A stretch of DNA of 64,000 nt from an uncultured Mycoplasmataceae bacterium (GCA_947165235.1 CAMUZN010000001.1:296242-360241), one strand, 5' to 3'; counted from the first letter of the stretch, positions 12,367 through 24,837 are shown. Numbers and translations: made by a program. Notes: generated by a model not told the origin, from the letters alone.

Positions 12367-13279
12367 TAATCTCAAAGAATTTATTGGTAAGGATTCAATA
12401 AAAAAGAATCTAATAATCTATATTAAAGCAGCAAAACTTAATCATAAACAATTAGATCATTGTCTATTTTGTGGTTTACCTGGGACAGGTAAAACAACAT
12501 TAGCAATGATTATTGCAAAAAATTTTAATGGTAATTTAAAAATTGTTCACGGAAATATTTTCCAAAAAAACATCGATGTTTACAATTGCATTCTAAATAT
12601 TAAAGAAAATGATATTTTATTTATTGATGAAATTCATGCCATCAATCCTACATGTTATGAACTATTTTATAGTTTAATGGAAGATTTTAGTTTTGATATT
12701 GTTATTGGTAAAGATTTTAATACAAAAATTACGAGGATTAAAATCCCACATTTTACACTAATTGGTGCCACAACATCACTATCAAATTTACCGATACCTT
12801 TTGAGCAAAGATTTGGAATAGTATTTTATTTCGATTCATATAAAATAAATGAAATAGCTAAAATTGTTGAAAATGGCTGCAAAAAATTAAATCTCACCCT
12901 TAAACCTAGTGATATTGGATTAATTGCCAATAATTCCAAGGGAATACCACGGATTGCCTTAATGATTCTATTGCGTGTTAATGACTATAAAATTGTTAAT
13001 CCAAAGATAAATGTTTCCAAAATCCTAGAAAAAATAGGAATATCTAAGGATGGGTTAAATCAAAATGATTTAAAATACTTGGAAGCTTTTATAAACAACC
13101 AAAAATTTTTAGGGATTAAAACTATTAGTCAGATTACACAATTTGATCAAAAATTTATTGAAAATAAAATTGAACCATATCTAATAAAAATCAAATATCT
13201 TTTTAAAACAAATAAGGGTCGTATGCTTTCAAAAATTGCATGGGATTTTCTCAATCAACACCATAAAGTTAAAGTATAA
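12341..13279 (+). CDS. ruvB: Holliday junction DNA helicase RuvB
   Basis: LRPNNLKEFIGKDSIKKNL, Walker A GLPGTGKTTLA, Walker B ILFIDEIHAI, LIGATTSLSNLPIPFEQRFGI. Confidence 0.94.
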   Translation: MKPQSLRPNNLKEFIGKDSIKKNLIIYIKAAKLNHKQLDHCLFCGLPGTGKTTLAMIIAKNFNGNLKIVHGNIFQKNIDVYNCILNIKENDILFIDEIHAINPTCYELFYSLMEDFSFDIVIGKDFNTKITRIKIPHFTLIGATTSLSNLPIPFEQRFGIVFYFDSYKINEIAKIVENGCKKLNLTLKPSDIGLIANNSKGIPRIALMILLRVNDYKIVNPKINVSKILEKIGISKDGLNQNDLKYLEAFINNQKFLGIKTISQITQFDQKFIENKIEPYLIKIKYLFKTNKGRMLSKIAWDFLNQHHKVKV

Positions 13280-13286
13280 TTTTGTC

Positions 13287-13919
13287 GTGTATAACTTCAA
13301 AAAAAAACTAGAAAATTATTGTCCGCTTGATAAATTTTATTGGTTGACTAAAGTGATAAATTTGCTAACAATATTCTCAACATTATCAATTTTTATTCTT
13401 GCTCATATTTATCGTGAAAGTAATTTTAAAAATAAGACAAATGTGAAATTATTTGAAGGAGTAAGAGTTGGCTTATGAGTTTTTGATTCCACAAAAAACA
13501 GTTGAATTCTAACAAAATTTCATTTTTTTCTTATTATTTTTAGCGCAATTATGTTATTTTCTCAAATTATTTTAACGGTTACTTCAATTAAGCATTCCAA
13601 CTACATTAAACTATTTTTACTAACAAATCTCTTATTAATTTTTGCATCAATTATTGTGATGCTTAATATATTGTTTATTAATCCAAATTGAACTGAAAAT
13701 ATCCGCCAAATTTGATGGGTAGTTGATGAAGGAAGAGTTCGATTTAGTCTTAATGCAACAATATTTATTGTTTTTATAACATCACTATTTTTCTTTGTTT
13801 TAATTCTTTATTTTTTTGATATATTTTTAAATCTAAAATTGCGAAAAAAAGTCAATATTTACATAATGAATAAAAATTATCATAATCAAAACTATAAGCA
13901 AAGTGTGTCTAATTTCTAA
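13287..13919 (+). CDS. Predicted polytopic membrane protein
   Basis: GTG start inferred; ORF continues through several TGA codons; several hydrophobic stretches (e.g. FFLIIFSAIMLFSQIILTV, LFLLTNLLLIFASIIVMLNILF). Confidence 0.6.
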
Positions 13920-14168
13920 TTAGTGTTTGCTAAATTCGTCGATTAATTCATTGATTGTATTGATTTTCATTAAAATTTCGTCTGGTAATTTTTTTCCTAA
14001 TTCTTTTTCAATTTCAATAATAAAAGTTAAAACAAGCAAAGAATCTATTCCTAAATTTTTAAACTGTTCATTTTTAGTATTTTCATCTATTGTCAAAACA
14101 ACATTATGCTTCTTGCATAGTATTTTTATTTTTTCAATGACTATTTTTTCAATTTTGTCTTTTGACAT
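13920..14168 (-). CDS. acpP: Acyl carrier protein
   Basis: 82 aa with the phosphopantetheine site LGIDSLLVLTFIIEIEKELG and a typical ACP C-terminus. Confidence 0.85.
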   Translation of the reverse strand: MSKDKIEKIVIEKIKILCKKHNVVLTIDENTKNEQFKNLGIDSLLVLTFIIEIEKELGKKLPDEILMKINTINELIDEFSKH

Positions 14169-14220
14169 GTTTAGAAAATTATACCATGTATCTCACTATA
14201 TTTTGTTATCTTTATCATAA

Positions 14221-14226
14221 TATAAT
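14221..14226 (+). promoter_or_regulatory. Putative -10 box of the tRNA Asn-Glu-Val cluster
   Basis: TATAAT 12 nt upstream of tRNA-Asn. Confidence 0.45.
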
Positions 14227-14238
14227 TATCATGTGTAT

Positions 14239-14313
14239 GGCCATTTAGCTCAGCGGTAGAGCGCCCGGCTGTTAACCGGTAGGTCGGAGGTTCGATACCT
14301 CTAATGGCCGCCA
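14239..14313 (+). tRNA. tRNA-Asn(GUU)
   Basis: ggccatt...aatggccgCCA acceptor, anticodon loop ctGTTaa, ggttcgatacc T arm. Confidence 0.95.
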
Positions 14314-14315
14314 TT

Positions 14316-14392
14316 GGCCTGTTGGCGAATAGGCAAACGCATACGCCTTTCACGCGTACATTAGTTGGGTTCGAATCCCACACAGGTCACCA
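14316..14392 (+). tRNA. tRNA-Glu(UUC)
   Basis: ggcctgt...acaggtcaCCA acceptor, anticodon stem-loop tacgc-ctTTCac-gcgta, T arm gttcgaatc. Confidence 0.93.
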
Positions 14393-14394
14393 TT

Positions 14395-14470
14395 GGAGTG
14401 TTAGCTCAGTTGGGAGAGCATATCCCTTACAAGGATAGGGTCGGGGGTTCGAGCCCCTCACACTCCACCA
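14395..14470 (+). tRNA. tRNA-Val(UAC)
   Basis: ggagtgt...acactccaCCA acceptor, anticodon loop ctTACaa, T arm ggttcgagcc. Confidence 0.95.
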
Positions 14471-14484
14471 ATAAAATTTAGATT

Positions 14485-14799
14485 CTATAAATCAATAGAT
14501 CGATTAAAATAATTTTCAAGAATTGTGTTATTTAATGTAAGATCGATGGAATCAATATTTAGACAAAAATTTATTAAATAGTAATCATTTTCGTTTATTT
14601 TTTTCAAATGATAAAATTTATTTCCATCCCGAATTATTAAAGGATGAAAACTCAAGATATTTTGATTATTCAAATATTTTTTATTTAATTGTGATAACTT
14701 AGCGATAAAATAAAACGACGATGTGATTGTGTCAAAATTGATAACACATTTTACAATCATATAGTTTGGTAAATTAGCGAGATAAAAACTATTTTTCAT
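14485..14799 (-). CDS. Hypothetical protein
   Basis: 104-aa ORF overlapping the ffh stop region; no recognised motif. Confidence 0.5.
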   Translation of the reverse strand: MKNSFYLANLPNYMIVKCVINFDTITSSFYFIAKLSQLNKKYLNNQNILSFHPLIIRDGNKFYHLKKINENDYYLINFCLNIDSIDLTLNNTILENYFNRSIDL

Positions 14800-16153
14800 T
14801 TATTTTATTTAATAAGCCAAAAAAAGGATTTTTCCCACTTTTTATTTGTTTACCTATTTCTTCCATTTTTATTTTTGTCTTTTCTCATTGTGTTAAAAGT
14901 TTGTTTAAATCCTCACTTTTACAACCTGAACCATCAATAATTCTCTTTTTTCGTGTAATTTGTCGTTTTATAATACTTGGATATCTTCGTTCTTTTTGTG
15001 TCATTGATGATAACAAGACATTCCATTTTTTCATTTTTTCCTCAACATTTTCAATTTGGCTATCACTAATTTTATCACTAATATTAGGTAAAAATTTCAA
15101 AATTCCTCCAATTGAACCAATTTTTTTTACTTGTTGCATTTGCAACATTAAATCTTCTAAATCAAATTTTCCTGCAATCATTCTTGTGAAAGATTTTTTT
15201 GCTGAATTCTTATCAATTTTTTCGTCAATTTTTTCTGATAATGTTTTAAGATCACCTAATCCTAAAATTTGACTGGCAATTCGATCAGGATAGAAGATAT
15301 TTAAATTTCCAATTGTTTCACCATTACCGAGAAATTTAATTGGAATTTTTAGTAAACTTGTGATTGATAATGCAGCACCACAACGAGCTTCAGAATCAAT
15401 TTTTGTGATAATCAAACCGGTTAATTTTAATACCGAATTAAATTTATCAACTACATTAATAATATCTTGCCCTGCCATTGCATCAACAACATAAATAATT
15501 TCTTGAGGATTAGTAATTTTTTTAATTCTTTTTAGTTCGTGCATCATTTCTTCATTTGTTTGTAATCGTCCAGCAGTATCAAAAATAATACAATCAAATT
15601 TATTTTTTTTCGCATATTCTAAACTAGCAAAAGTTATTTCATCAACAGATTTATTGGGTAACGTAAAGCATTCACAATCAATTTTTTTAGCCAACTGCTT
15701 TAATTGATCAATTGCAGCCAAACGATAAATGTCCAATGCAACAATTAAAATTTTTTTCTTTTTTTTTGTTTTCAATCAATTTGCTAATTTTGCAACAGTT
15801 GTTGTTTTACCACTTCCTTGTAAACCAACAAGCAATATTTTTGTTAGATTATTTTCATTGCAAATAATTTCTTGTTGTTTTTGTCCTAGAATATTTATTA
15901 ATTCGTCTTTAACAATTTGTAATATGACATCGTGTGCTTGTTCGTTTGGTTCCATAACATAACCAATTGCTTTTTGTCTAATTGTTTGTAAGAATTTTTT
16001 TATGACTAAGATATTTACATCAGCATTTAATAATTCAATACGGATTTGCTTTAACGTTTCAGTAATGTCATCTTCAGAAATTGTTAAATTATCAAGTTTT
16101 TTTTTAATATTCTTGAAAATAATTTTCCCTAACATTGACTTAAAAATTGACAT
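14789..16153 (-). CDS. ffh: Signal recognition particle protein Ffh
   Basis: G1 VGLQGSGKTTTVAKLAN, DTAGRLQTNEEMMHEL, ITKIDSEARCGAALS, M-domain MLQMQQVKKIGSIGGILKFLP and SIIKRQITRKKRIIDGSGCKSEDLNKLL; joined through TGA. Confidence 0.95.
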
Positions 16154-16162
16154 AAATAGTTT

Positions 16163-17401
16163 TTATTTCCTCCAAATAATAATGTAATAATTTTTTTTCC
16201 CTTTTTTTACAATAGTATATTTATCAAAATATGAATTTTTCATTGTCAATATGAATTCAAGATTTTCTACCTTTGTTTGATTAACAAAAAGAGAATTACT
16301 TGCAATTAATTCTTTGTACATACGTTTTGATTCGATGATTTTATTTTCAATAAGAAAATCATAAAGTTTCATTTCATTTGACATGGGGAAAGAAATAAAT
16401 TGTTTAAAGCAAAGATCTAATTCTTCTAAAGTTAATTGATCAAATTTGTTTTTAAATAAAGCATTTGCTATTTTCAAACATTGTTTATATGCTTCTTGAC
16501 CGTGTATTTTTGTGATGACAATTTCAGCTAATTTTTTTTGACCGTAACGTAATGTTTTATTTTCATCGTGTTTTTGTAATATTTCATCAATTTGTTTAAT
16601 TTCAAGAATTGTGAAAAACATAAATAATTTTTTTAGTTCTTGATCCTCTTGATTTATAAAAAATTGGTACATTTCAAAAACAGAAGTAATCTGATTATCT
16701 AAGTAGATTGCCCCCTTATCACTTTTGCCAAATTTACTTCCATCATTTTTAAGTAGTAAATTTATTGTCATACCACAAACAGGGGCATTTTCACCATGTT
16801 TTTTTCGGATTAACTCTAAACCAGTAGTAATATTACCTCATTGATCGCTACCACCAATTTGAATCCCAACATTATTATTTTCGTACAATTGTAAGAAATC
16901 GTTTCCTTGGATTAAGTTATAAGAAACTTCCGCAAACGATATTCCACTTTCAAGACGAGTTTTAATTATTTCTTTTTCAAGTAAATAATTTAATGTGAAT
17001 TTTTTCCCAATATCTCGTAAAAAATCAATGAAAGTCAAATTTTTGTAAAAGTCGTAATTATTAACAATTTCGGAATTAGTTAGTTTTTGCAACTGTTTTT
17101 TTATGCAAACAATATTATTTTCAATAAGATTAAGATCAAGAAGTTTGCGTTCATTCTTTTTTCCGGAAGGATCACCAACTCTTCCTGTAGCTCCGCCGAT
17201 TAGAGCAAATGTTTTGATATTGAATTTATCAAAAATATTTAGGATATTAATCATAATGTAATTCCCTAAATGCAATGATTTAAAACTAGGATCGAAACCA
17301 ATATAAACACCTTTTCCTTGTTCAAGTGTTTTTATGATTTTTTTTTCATCACTAATTTTGTTAATAAAATTTCTTTGTTTTAAGAAAGTTATAACATTCA
17401 T
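16163..17401 (-). CDS. tyrS: Tyrosyl-tRNA synthetase
   Basis: YIGFDPSFKSLHLGNYIMINIL, ALIGGATGRVGDPSGKKNERKLLDL, FLQLYENNNVGIQIGGSDQW, KFGKSDKGAIYLD; C-terminal S4-like domain. Confidence 0.95.
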
Positions 17402-17451
17402 TATTATTTTTAATTATAGTTACTATATAAATCAAATTAAGATCCCAATAT

Positions 17452-18024
17452 TTAGATAGGTTCCTTTAAATATAAAGGTTCTAATTTATTAACATTTGTG
17501 AGTTTGAACTCGCTTTTTTTTTGTAAAAAAAAGTCATAAATATTATCAAAATTTTCGAAATAATAATTAAAATTTTTATACTTTTTAATTAGTTGGTTTT
17601 TCATTATTTTATCAACAAGACAAGGTTTAATAATTGTTTTTTTTAAGTCATATACGGCTAAATAATATTTATTACTTTTTGCATCAATTATTGATATTGC
17701 TGGTAATGAAATTGCTTGGAGATAGAGAGAATCAATAGTATATATTTTAATTTTTGGGAAAATAATAGATCAGGATTTGCAAATAACAACACCAACTTTT
17801 TCACCAGTAAAACTTCCAGGACCAATATTAACATAAATAGCACTAATTTTATTAAATTCAATTTTATTAATTTTCATTATTTTTTTAATCGAAATAGTGA
17901 TTAAATCAGTTACATTTTTATTAGTAATTAATTTTATTTCATCAATCTTTTTATTCGTACTATAAATTGCGACATAACAATATTTATTGCATGTATCAAT
18001 GAATAGCTGGTAATGTGAATTCAT
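17452..18024 (-). CDS. tsaB: tRNA threonylcarbamoyladenosine biosynthesis protein TsaB
   Basis: MNSHYQLFIDTCNKYCYVAIYS, VNIGPGSFTGEKVGV; extended through TGA. Confidence 0.8.
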
Positions 18025-18050
18025 AACCTAATTATAGGTATAATTTTTAT

Positions 18051-19112
18051 ATGAATCTTACCTCTTTTGCATTCAAAAATCATGTTTTACTTAAAAAAAT
18101 AAAAGAATATAAAGTTGATGCAATTTTATTACAAAATGAACAAAATTTATTTTGATATTGTGGAATAAAAAATTTAGTTGGTTTTTGTTTAGTAACGTCA
18201 AAAAAAAATTATTTACTTGTCGATCAAAGATATTTTTTTGAAATTAAAAATAAACTACATAATTTTCTTGTCATTAAATATATATCAATTGACGATTTAA
18301 TAAATTTATTACGAAAAATTAAGTTAAAAAAAGTATTAATTGAATCTGATTATTTAACATTAGAGCAATTTCAAGGAAAAATGTCTTTGATAAAACAAAA
18401 ATTAAATATTTCTTTATTAAATTTTTCAAGTAAATTTATTCGTGTTCTAAAAACAGATGAAGAGATTAAAATAATGAAAAAAAGTGCAATAATAGCTGTA
18501 AATTGCATAAATTGGATCAAGACAAAATTAAAAATAGGTGTTAGTGAAAAACAAATTAGGAATTTAATTTTGAAATATTGGGACGAAAACGATTGCGATG
18601 GACCAAGTTTTCCCCCAATTGTTGCTTTTGGTAAAAATTCTGCTATTCCTCATCATGAACCAACAAATAAAAAATTAAATAAAAATGAAATTGTTAAATT
18701 GGATATTGGATGTATTTATCAAGGATATTGTTCGGATATAACACGAACATTTTTAATGGGAAATAAAGAGGCAAAAAAAATTTATGATATTGTTTTAAAA
18801 GCCAATTTAACGGCGATTGAAAGTATTAAGATTGGTGAAACAAAAATAAATGATGTTGACTTAACTGCTCGTGGTGTGATTAGAAAAGCTGGATATGGTG
18901 AATATTTTACTCATTATACAAGTCATGGTTTGGGTATTGAGATTCATGAAAAAATAACAGATCATAATAATACTGAGAATTTGAAAAATAATATGATTTT
19001 TACGATTGAACCAGGTATTTATTTACCCAATAAATTTGGTATTCGTATTGAAGATATGGTGTTAATAAAAAATAATAAAGTATTTGTTTTGACGAAAAAC
19101 GCAAAGAAATAG
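18051..19112 (+). CDS. pepP: Xaa-Pro aminopeptidase, M24 family
   Basis: FPPIVAFGKNSAIPHHEPTNKKL, LDIGCIYQGYCSDITRTF, YTSHGLGIEIHE, FTIEPGIYLPNKFGIRIEDMVLI; N-terminal part recovered with UGA=Trp. Confidence 0.88.
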
Positions 19113-20018
19113 TTATTTTAAATTTTCAATTTTCTTATTAAAAAAAGCATCAGGTTTTACCATAAAATTCATTATTTTGTTTGTTCATGGGTGAATAAAA
19201 GATAATTTATAAGCATGCAAAAATTGCCCATAATTTTTTTTATCCTCAATTTTGCCATATAAATCATCATTGTATACACAGTGGTTGATAAATTTTAGGT
19301 GAACGCGGATTTGATGTGTTCTTCCTGTATAAAGTGTGCACTCAACAAGTGCTAAATTATTTTTCAAATTTTTTAAAACTTTAATTTCAGTTATTGCTTT
19401 TTTGGCTTTTTTTGACGAAGAAACTATCATTTTTATTGTTTTATTTTTTCGGTCATGATCGATTGCTTGATCAACGATTATTTTTTTTGTTGTGAAGTGA
19501 TTATGACATAAACAAATATATTTTCGGACCATTGTTTTTTGATCAATTTGTTTTTTTAATAGTGTCAATGTTTTAAGATCTTTTGCGACAACTAATAATC
19601 CCGTTGTATTTTTATCAAGACGATGAACTATTCCGGGGCGAATTCTATCATGTGAGAAATTACCAAGGTAAGATATTAATCGATTGGCAATTGTATTTTT
19701 TTCATTAAATTTAGTAGGATGAACAAGAACATTTTTTGGTTTGTTAACAATTAATAAGTATTTATCTTCATAAACAATATCTAACTTTTCTTTACAAGGT
19801 TGTAAATTTATATTAATTTGTTTGGTTTTATTAGTATCAATAATTTCAATTTGATCAGATTGCTTTAATTGAAAAGATGGTTTATCAATGGCTTTGCTAT
19901 TTACACGAATTTTTCTTGATTTTATTAATTCATTCGCTTTTGTGCGTGAAATTTTCAATAACAAAACTAAATATTTATCAAGTCTAATTTTTTCTTTAAT
20001 TATTATCTTTTTAGACAT
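19113..20018 (-). CDS. RluD/RluA-family 23S rRNA pseudouridine synthase
   Basis: N-terminal S4-like RLDKYLVLLLKISRTKANELIKSRKIRVN; catalytic RPGIVHRLDKNTTGLLVVAK; LYTGRTHQIRVHL. Confidence 0.9.
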
Positions 20019-20520
20019 TAGACATTTTAATTAATTTCACAATTTCACAAATCGTAAATCCGACAATTCCAATTGTAATAAAGACATCCGCAACATTAAA
20101 AATCGGAAATTCAAAAAAACCAAAGCAGAAATAATCAAGGACTTGCTTTTGTTTTGATAAGATCCGTTGAAAAAAATTAAATACTCCACCACTTATTATC
20201 ATTGAAAGAGAAATGATTTCACTAGTATTTTTGCAAAGATTTAAAATTAGAATTTGAAGAATAATAAAAATAGATTGTGTGGTACATATTGCCGTAAATT
20301 TTCCTTTTAAAATACTAAAACCAAGACCATTGTTTCATCTAATCAATAAATATAAAAATTTGTTTTTTTTTGAAACAATTTCACCATCGTTGTGTTTTTT
20401 AAATATTAAATAAAATGTTAGGGCAAAAATAAAAACAAACAAAAAAACACTAGAAAAAAAGATTAATCTTTTTAAAAATAATTTTTTATTTAAAAACACG
20501 GTTTTAATAAGATTAGCCAT
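20011..20520 (-). CDS. lspA: Lipoprotein signal peptidase-like (LspA), divergent active-site motif
   Basis: Four hydrophobic segments; RWNNGLGFSILKG, GGVFNFFQRI, VLDYFCFGFFEFPIFNVADVFITIG matching LspA motifs; located next to rluD as in many Firmicutes. Confidence 0.8.
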
Positions 20521-20549
20521 GTTTTCATTATATTGTATAAATAAAATAA

Positions 20550-21290
20550 ATGCTTTTATCAAAAAACCAAAAATTGCCAATATTCAACAGTTTTTACCGA
20601 ACAAAAGAGTGATGAATTTTTTTATCAACTTTCCTTTTTGTTTTTATTCCTTTAATTTTTATTTGGTTATTTTATGGCGAGCTTAATTTTTCAAAATTAA
20701 ATTGATTAATTGCAAAAAATCAACGTCTTTGGTGTGGTGATATTAATGATAAAAATATCGATGAATTAGCGAAAAAATTTGGTGATTTTTATGAAGGTGG
20801 TAGTAATATGTTGAAAACCGAATTATTAAATAAAATAGGTAAAAATAGGCAAATTCTTTCTGATTTAATGATACTAAACACCTTAATTTTTATTCCATGC
20901 GCAATCATATTAATTTGATCTATTGTTTATCCCATAATTTTGTATTTTTTAAAAATTTCAAATTTGGATGTAATCCCTTTTTCTGCAACAATTGGAATAG
21001 CTGGAAATGGATTAATTTTTTCGAATTTAATTCCCCATCATGATTATTTTTTAATATTAAGGATAATTATTATTATCACTTTGATTTTATTAAGTTTTAT
21101 TTTAAGTAATTTTATTGTCAATAAAATTATTTCGCATATTGTTAGCATAAGCAAACAAAAGAGATTATTTTTTTGTTCCTTTCCTGATGAAACAAAAAAA
21201 GTTTATCTTAATGATTTGCAAAAAAAAGTATCATTTTGAAAAAAAAATAGAAAAAATAATCGAACATTTGTTGAAATAAAGAAAAATTAA
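20550..21290 (+). CDS. Predicted membrane protein
   Basis: ORF starting MLLSKNQKLPIFNSFYRTKEWWIFLSTFLFVFIPLIFIW, joined through TGA to ORF 20940-21239; about 3-4 hydrophobic segments. Confidence 0.6.
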
Positions 21291-21292
21291 CA

Positions 21293-22570
21293 ATGCAATT
21301 TGTCGATAAATGCAAAATTTTAATAAAAGCTGGTAATGGCGGCAATGGTATTGTTGCTTGGCGGAGAGAAGCTCATTATCCAGAAGGGGGACCAGCTGGT
21401 GGAGATGGTGGTAATGGCGGCAATGTTATTATTATTGGTGATGAAAACACTAATTCACTATTTCATTTGCGTTACGCAAAAAAAATTATTGCCCAAAATG
21501 GTCAAAATGGTCAGCCAAAGAATTGTTTTGGTAAGGATGGCAAAGATATTTATATAAAAGTACCTTTAGGAAGTCAAATAAGTGATATTAAGTCAAAAAA
21601 AATCTTGTTCGATGTGATGTACAATCACCAAGAATTTGTTCTTGCTCATGGTGGTAAAGGAGGACACGGTAATTCATTTTTTAAATCTTCTCGTAATAAG
21701 GCTCCAACATTGTACGAAAATGGTGATAAGGGTGAAGAAATTTTTATTCAAATTGAATTAAAATATATTGCCGATGTTGGTCTAATTGGTTTGCCAAATG
21801 CCGGCAAAAGTACACTAATTTCTTGTTTAACAAATGCAAAACCTAAAATTGCTAATTATCAATTTACTACGTTAAATCCTATTTTAGGTGTAATGAATGA
21901 CAAAGAAAATAATATTATTATTGCTGACATTCCTGGTCTAATTAAAGGAGCTTCGCAAAATAAAGGTTTAGGTTTTGAATTTTTAAAACATATTGAACGT
22001 TGTCATCTTCTTCTCCATATTGTTTCATTAGAGGAAAACAATGCATATGAAGCATACAAAACTATCAATAATGAATTACAAAAATATGATAAAAAACTTA
22101 TGAATAAAATGCAATTAATTGTTGCTAATAAAAATGATCTTAACGGTGCAACCGAGCAATTTAAACAATTGAAAATGCAAGTTGTCAATAAAGATCTTAT
22201 TTCAATTAGTGCACTAAAAAAGCAAAATATTAGTTTATTAAAAGAATTAATAATTAAAAAATTAAAAAAATTCAATTGTTCACAACGAAAAAAAATTAAT
22301 CAAAAAAAGAGTGACTCAATGATTATAAAAAGTGAGCAAAAAAATTTATTAAATACAAATTTTACTTTTGTTAAAAATGACGGTAAATGGATAATTCATA
22401 GCGACTATTTATCATATTGACTAGCAAAGATTCCATTAGATACAAAAGATAATATTTATCGTTTTAAAGAAAAAATGAATAATTGTCAAGTTGACGAAAT
22501 TTTAAAAAACAATGGTGCAAAAGTAAAAGATTCTTTTTTTATTGACGGTATTGAGTTTGAAATTGAGTAA
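21293..22570 (+). CDS. obg: GTPase Obg/CgtA
   Basis: MQFVDKCKILIKAGNGGNGIVAWRREAHYPEGGPAGGDGGNGG, GLIGLPNAGKSTLIS, ADIPGLIKGASQNKGLGFEFLKHIERC; C-terminal part through TGA. Confidence 0.97.
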
Positions 22571-22572
22571 TT

Positions 22573-24051
22573 TTAATAAGATCGTCCAAAGTAAACAATA
22601 TCCGTTGCTTGTTCATTTGTAAAAAAACATTTATCGTTTTTTTTGGCTTTACATTTAATACAACGAGCTGTTGCACCAGTAAGTATTTTAATTTTCTTTT
22701 CACTTTCAATAGATTGCTTGAATTTTACTTCGACAAATTTATGGTTGTTAATTGCTTGCTTAAATTCATCAAAATCATTTGCTTTAACAATCGATGAATC
22801 AAAAAGATGTTTAGCTTTTTCGTATAGTTGTCTTTGATAGTTTTTACCACTTTCTTTTAAAAAATGTGTTAAATTAATAAAATTAATTTCTGTTTTTTCA
22901 TTTTTATTTCTTTGGATTATTGTTAAAGTATTTTTTTGGATTTCATTTTGACCAATTAAAATAATGAAAACTGTTCCTTGGATTTGATACTCATTTATTT
23001 TATAACCTAATCCTTTATCACTATCATCAATTACAACACGATATTTATTTTTTATCCTTTTTAAAATATTTTTGATAAGATCATCAATTTTTGTATTATT
23101 TTTTTCTAAAGGGATGATAGCAACTTGAATAGGTGCAAGGTTTAATGGTAAAACTAGACCATTATTGTCACTATGTGTCATAATTAAACCACCAATTATT
23201 CGTGTACTCAAACCTGCTGAAGTTTGGTAAACATATTCAAATTGATTAGCTTTGTTTTGATATTTTACATCGTATGCCTTAGCAAAGTTTTGACCTAAAT
23301 AGTGGCTTGTACAACATTGTAATGCTTGTCCATCGGGCATTAGTGATTCTAATGTAAAAGTTTTTACTGCTCCAGCAAAACGTTCATTAATTGTCTTTTC
23401 ACCACAAATAAAAGGCATACATAATTCTTTTTTTAAAATTTTTTTATAGATTTTTATTGTTTGAAGTGTTTGTGTAATCGCTTCTTTTTCAGTTTGATGG
23501 ATCGTGTGTAGTTCTTGCCAATAAAATTCATTTGTCCGTAAAAAAGGTCGTGTATTCTTTTCATTACGGAAAGCATTACACCATTGGTTGTATAAAATTG
23601 GCAAATCATTATACGAATTAAGAATTTTTTTAAAACATTCACAAAAGATTACTTCTGATGTTGGTCTAATAATTAACAAATTGTTAAGCCCATCATTTTT
23701 ATTAATTGAATTATTGTGCATTTGATCAGTAGAAGCATCTAATATTTTGAGTGATTTAAATTGACTTGTACTAACCGTAAATATCTCGGGAGCAAAACCA
23801 TCAATATGTTTTACTTCTTTTACAAAATCATGAGCATTTATAAAAGTAGGAAGTTGAACATTTTTCACGCCAATTTTTTTAAATTCATTATCAATTTTTT
23901 CTTTAATTAGTTGTCAAATTAATCATGCATTAGGTAAAAAAACAATTGACCCCTTGACTGAAGTATATAGAGCTAATTTTGCTTCGCTTATTATTGAGGA
24001 ATATCAAGCCGAAAAATTTACCTCTTTTGGAATAATGTTTTTATTTTTCAT
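22573..24051 (-). CDS. proS: Prolyl-tRNA synthetase (archaeal/eukaryotic-like type)
   Basis: VNFSAWYSSIISEAKLALYTSVKGSIVFLPNAW (recovered with UGA=Trp), LIIRPTSEVIFCECFKK, WCNAFRNEKNTRPFLRTNEFYWQELHTIH, ALQCCTSHYLGQNFAKAYDV, GGLIMTHSDNNGLVLPLNLAP. Confidence 0.94.
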
Positions 24052-24116
24052 TATCAAATCATAATTTTGGTAGAATGGAACAACTATTTTTTAGAAATGC
24101 TTCTAAATCTTTTTCA

Positions 24117-24335
24117 TTAATTTTTATTTTCATTTTTTTCTTTTTCTTTCATTAATTTTTGATATTCTTTTTCAATTTTCATTTTTTTAATTTTTATTTC
24201 TTTTTTTGCTAATTCTCATTGTTTTGGAAATCATATTTTCATTGCTAAATATGGGTAGCAAATAATAATCGGTAGTGTTAAAATTGTTATTATTATTTTT
24301 GTTATTATTTTTAATAATTTGTTATTTATTTTCAT
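24117..24335 (-). CDS. Small membrane-anchored, Lys/Glu-rich hypothetical protein
   Basis: Hand-translated ORF MKINNKLLKIITKIIITILTLPIIICYPYLAMKIWFPKQWELAKKEIKIKKMKIEKEYQKLMKEKEKNENKN; needs UGA=Trp. Confidence 0.4.
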
Positions 24336-24404
24336 TTTATTATTTATTGTTGTTTTATTGGTTTAACAATATACTAAATTATATATTTAGTTCCAATAAT
24401 AAAA

Positions 24405-24833
24405 ATGCGTGCTTTAGGTTTAGATTTAGGTACAACATCGTTAGGAATTGCTATTACAGATGACAAAAAAATAGTCGTCAATGGTTTGGAAAATTATTTC
24501 TATTCTAATTGTGATTTAAATCTATGTATTGCAAAAATTCGGGATATTTTTCAACATTATAATTATGAAATTGATACAATAGTTTTGGGTTATCCTTTAT
24601 ACAAATCAGGTAATAAAAGCAAGCAGACAATTTTTGTTGAAAAATTTTACGAGCAATTAAAGAAAAATTTTGAATCGGTTAAAATTTTTCTTGAAGATGA
24701 AAAATATTCAACAATTTTTGCTATCAATTCGTTAAAAGAAATTGGATTAAAAAATAGCAAAATCAAAAAAATTAAGGATAAAGTTTCGGCAATTGTAATT
24801 CTCAAATCTTGACTATTTGGTCATAAGAATTAA
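24405..24833 (+). CDS. ruvX: Putative Holliday junction resolvase / pre-16S rRNA nuclease YqgF (RuvX)
   Basis: MRALGLDLGTTSLGIAITD, IVLGYPLYKSGNKSKQ, FLEDEKYSTIFA, DKVSAIVILKSWL. Confidence 0.85.
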
Positions 24834-24837
24834 CTAG

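Noticed and set aside
14171-14383. 70-aa minus-strand ORF antisense to tRNA-Asn and tRNA-Glu
   Set aside because: Overlaps two well-supported tRNA genes on the opposite strand; spurious.
24043-24145. ~30-aa minus-strand ORF MKIKINEKDLEAFLKNSCSILPKLWFDNEK overlapping the proS start, containing a 7-bp hairpin
   Set aside because: Too short to support; could be chance or a frameshift remnant of the preceding small ORF.
24121-24400. T-rich/TTATT-rich low-complexity stretch, considered as a regulatory repeat
   Set aside because: Mostly explained by a small minus-strand Lys/Ile/Asn-rich ORF and general AT-richness; no regular repeat unit.
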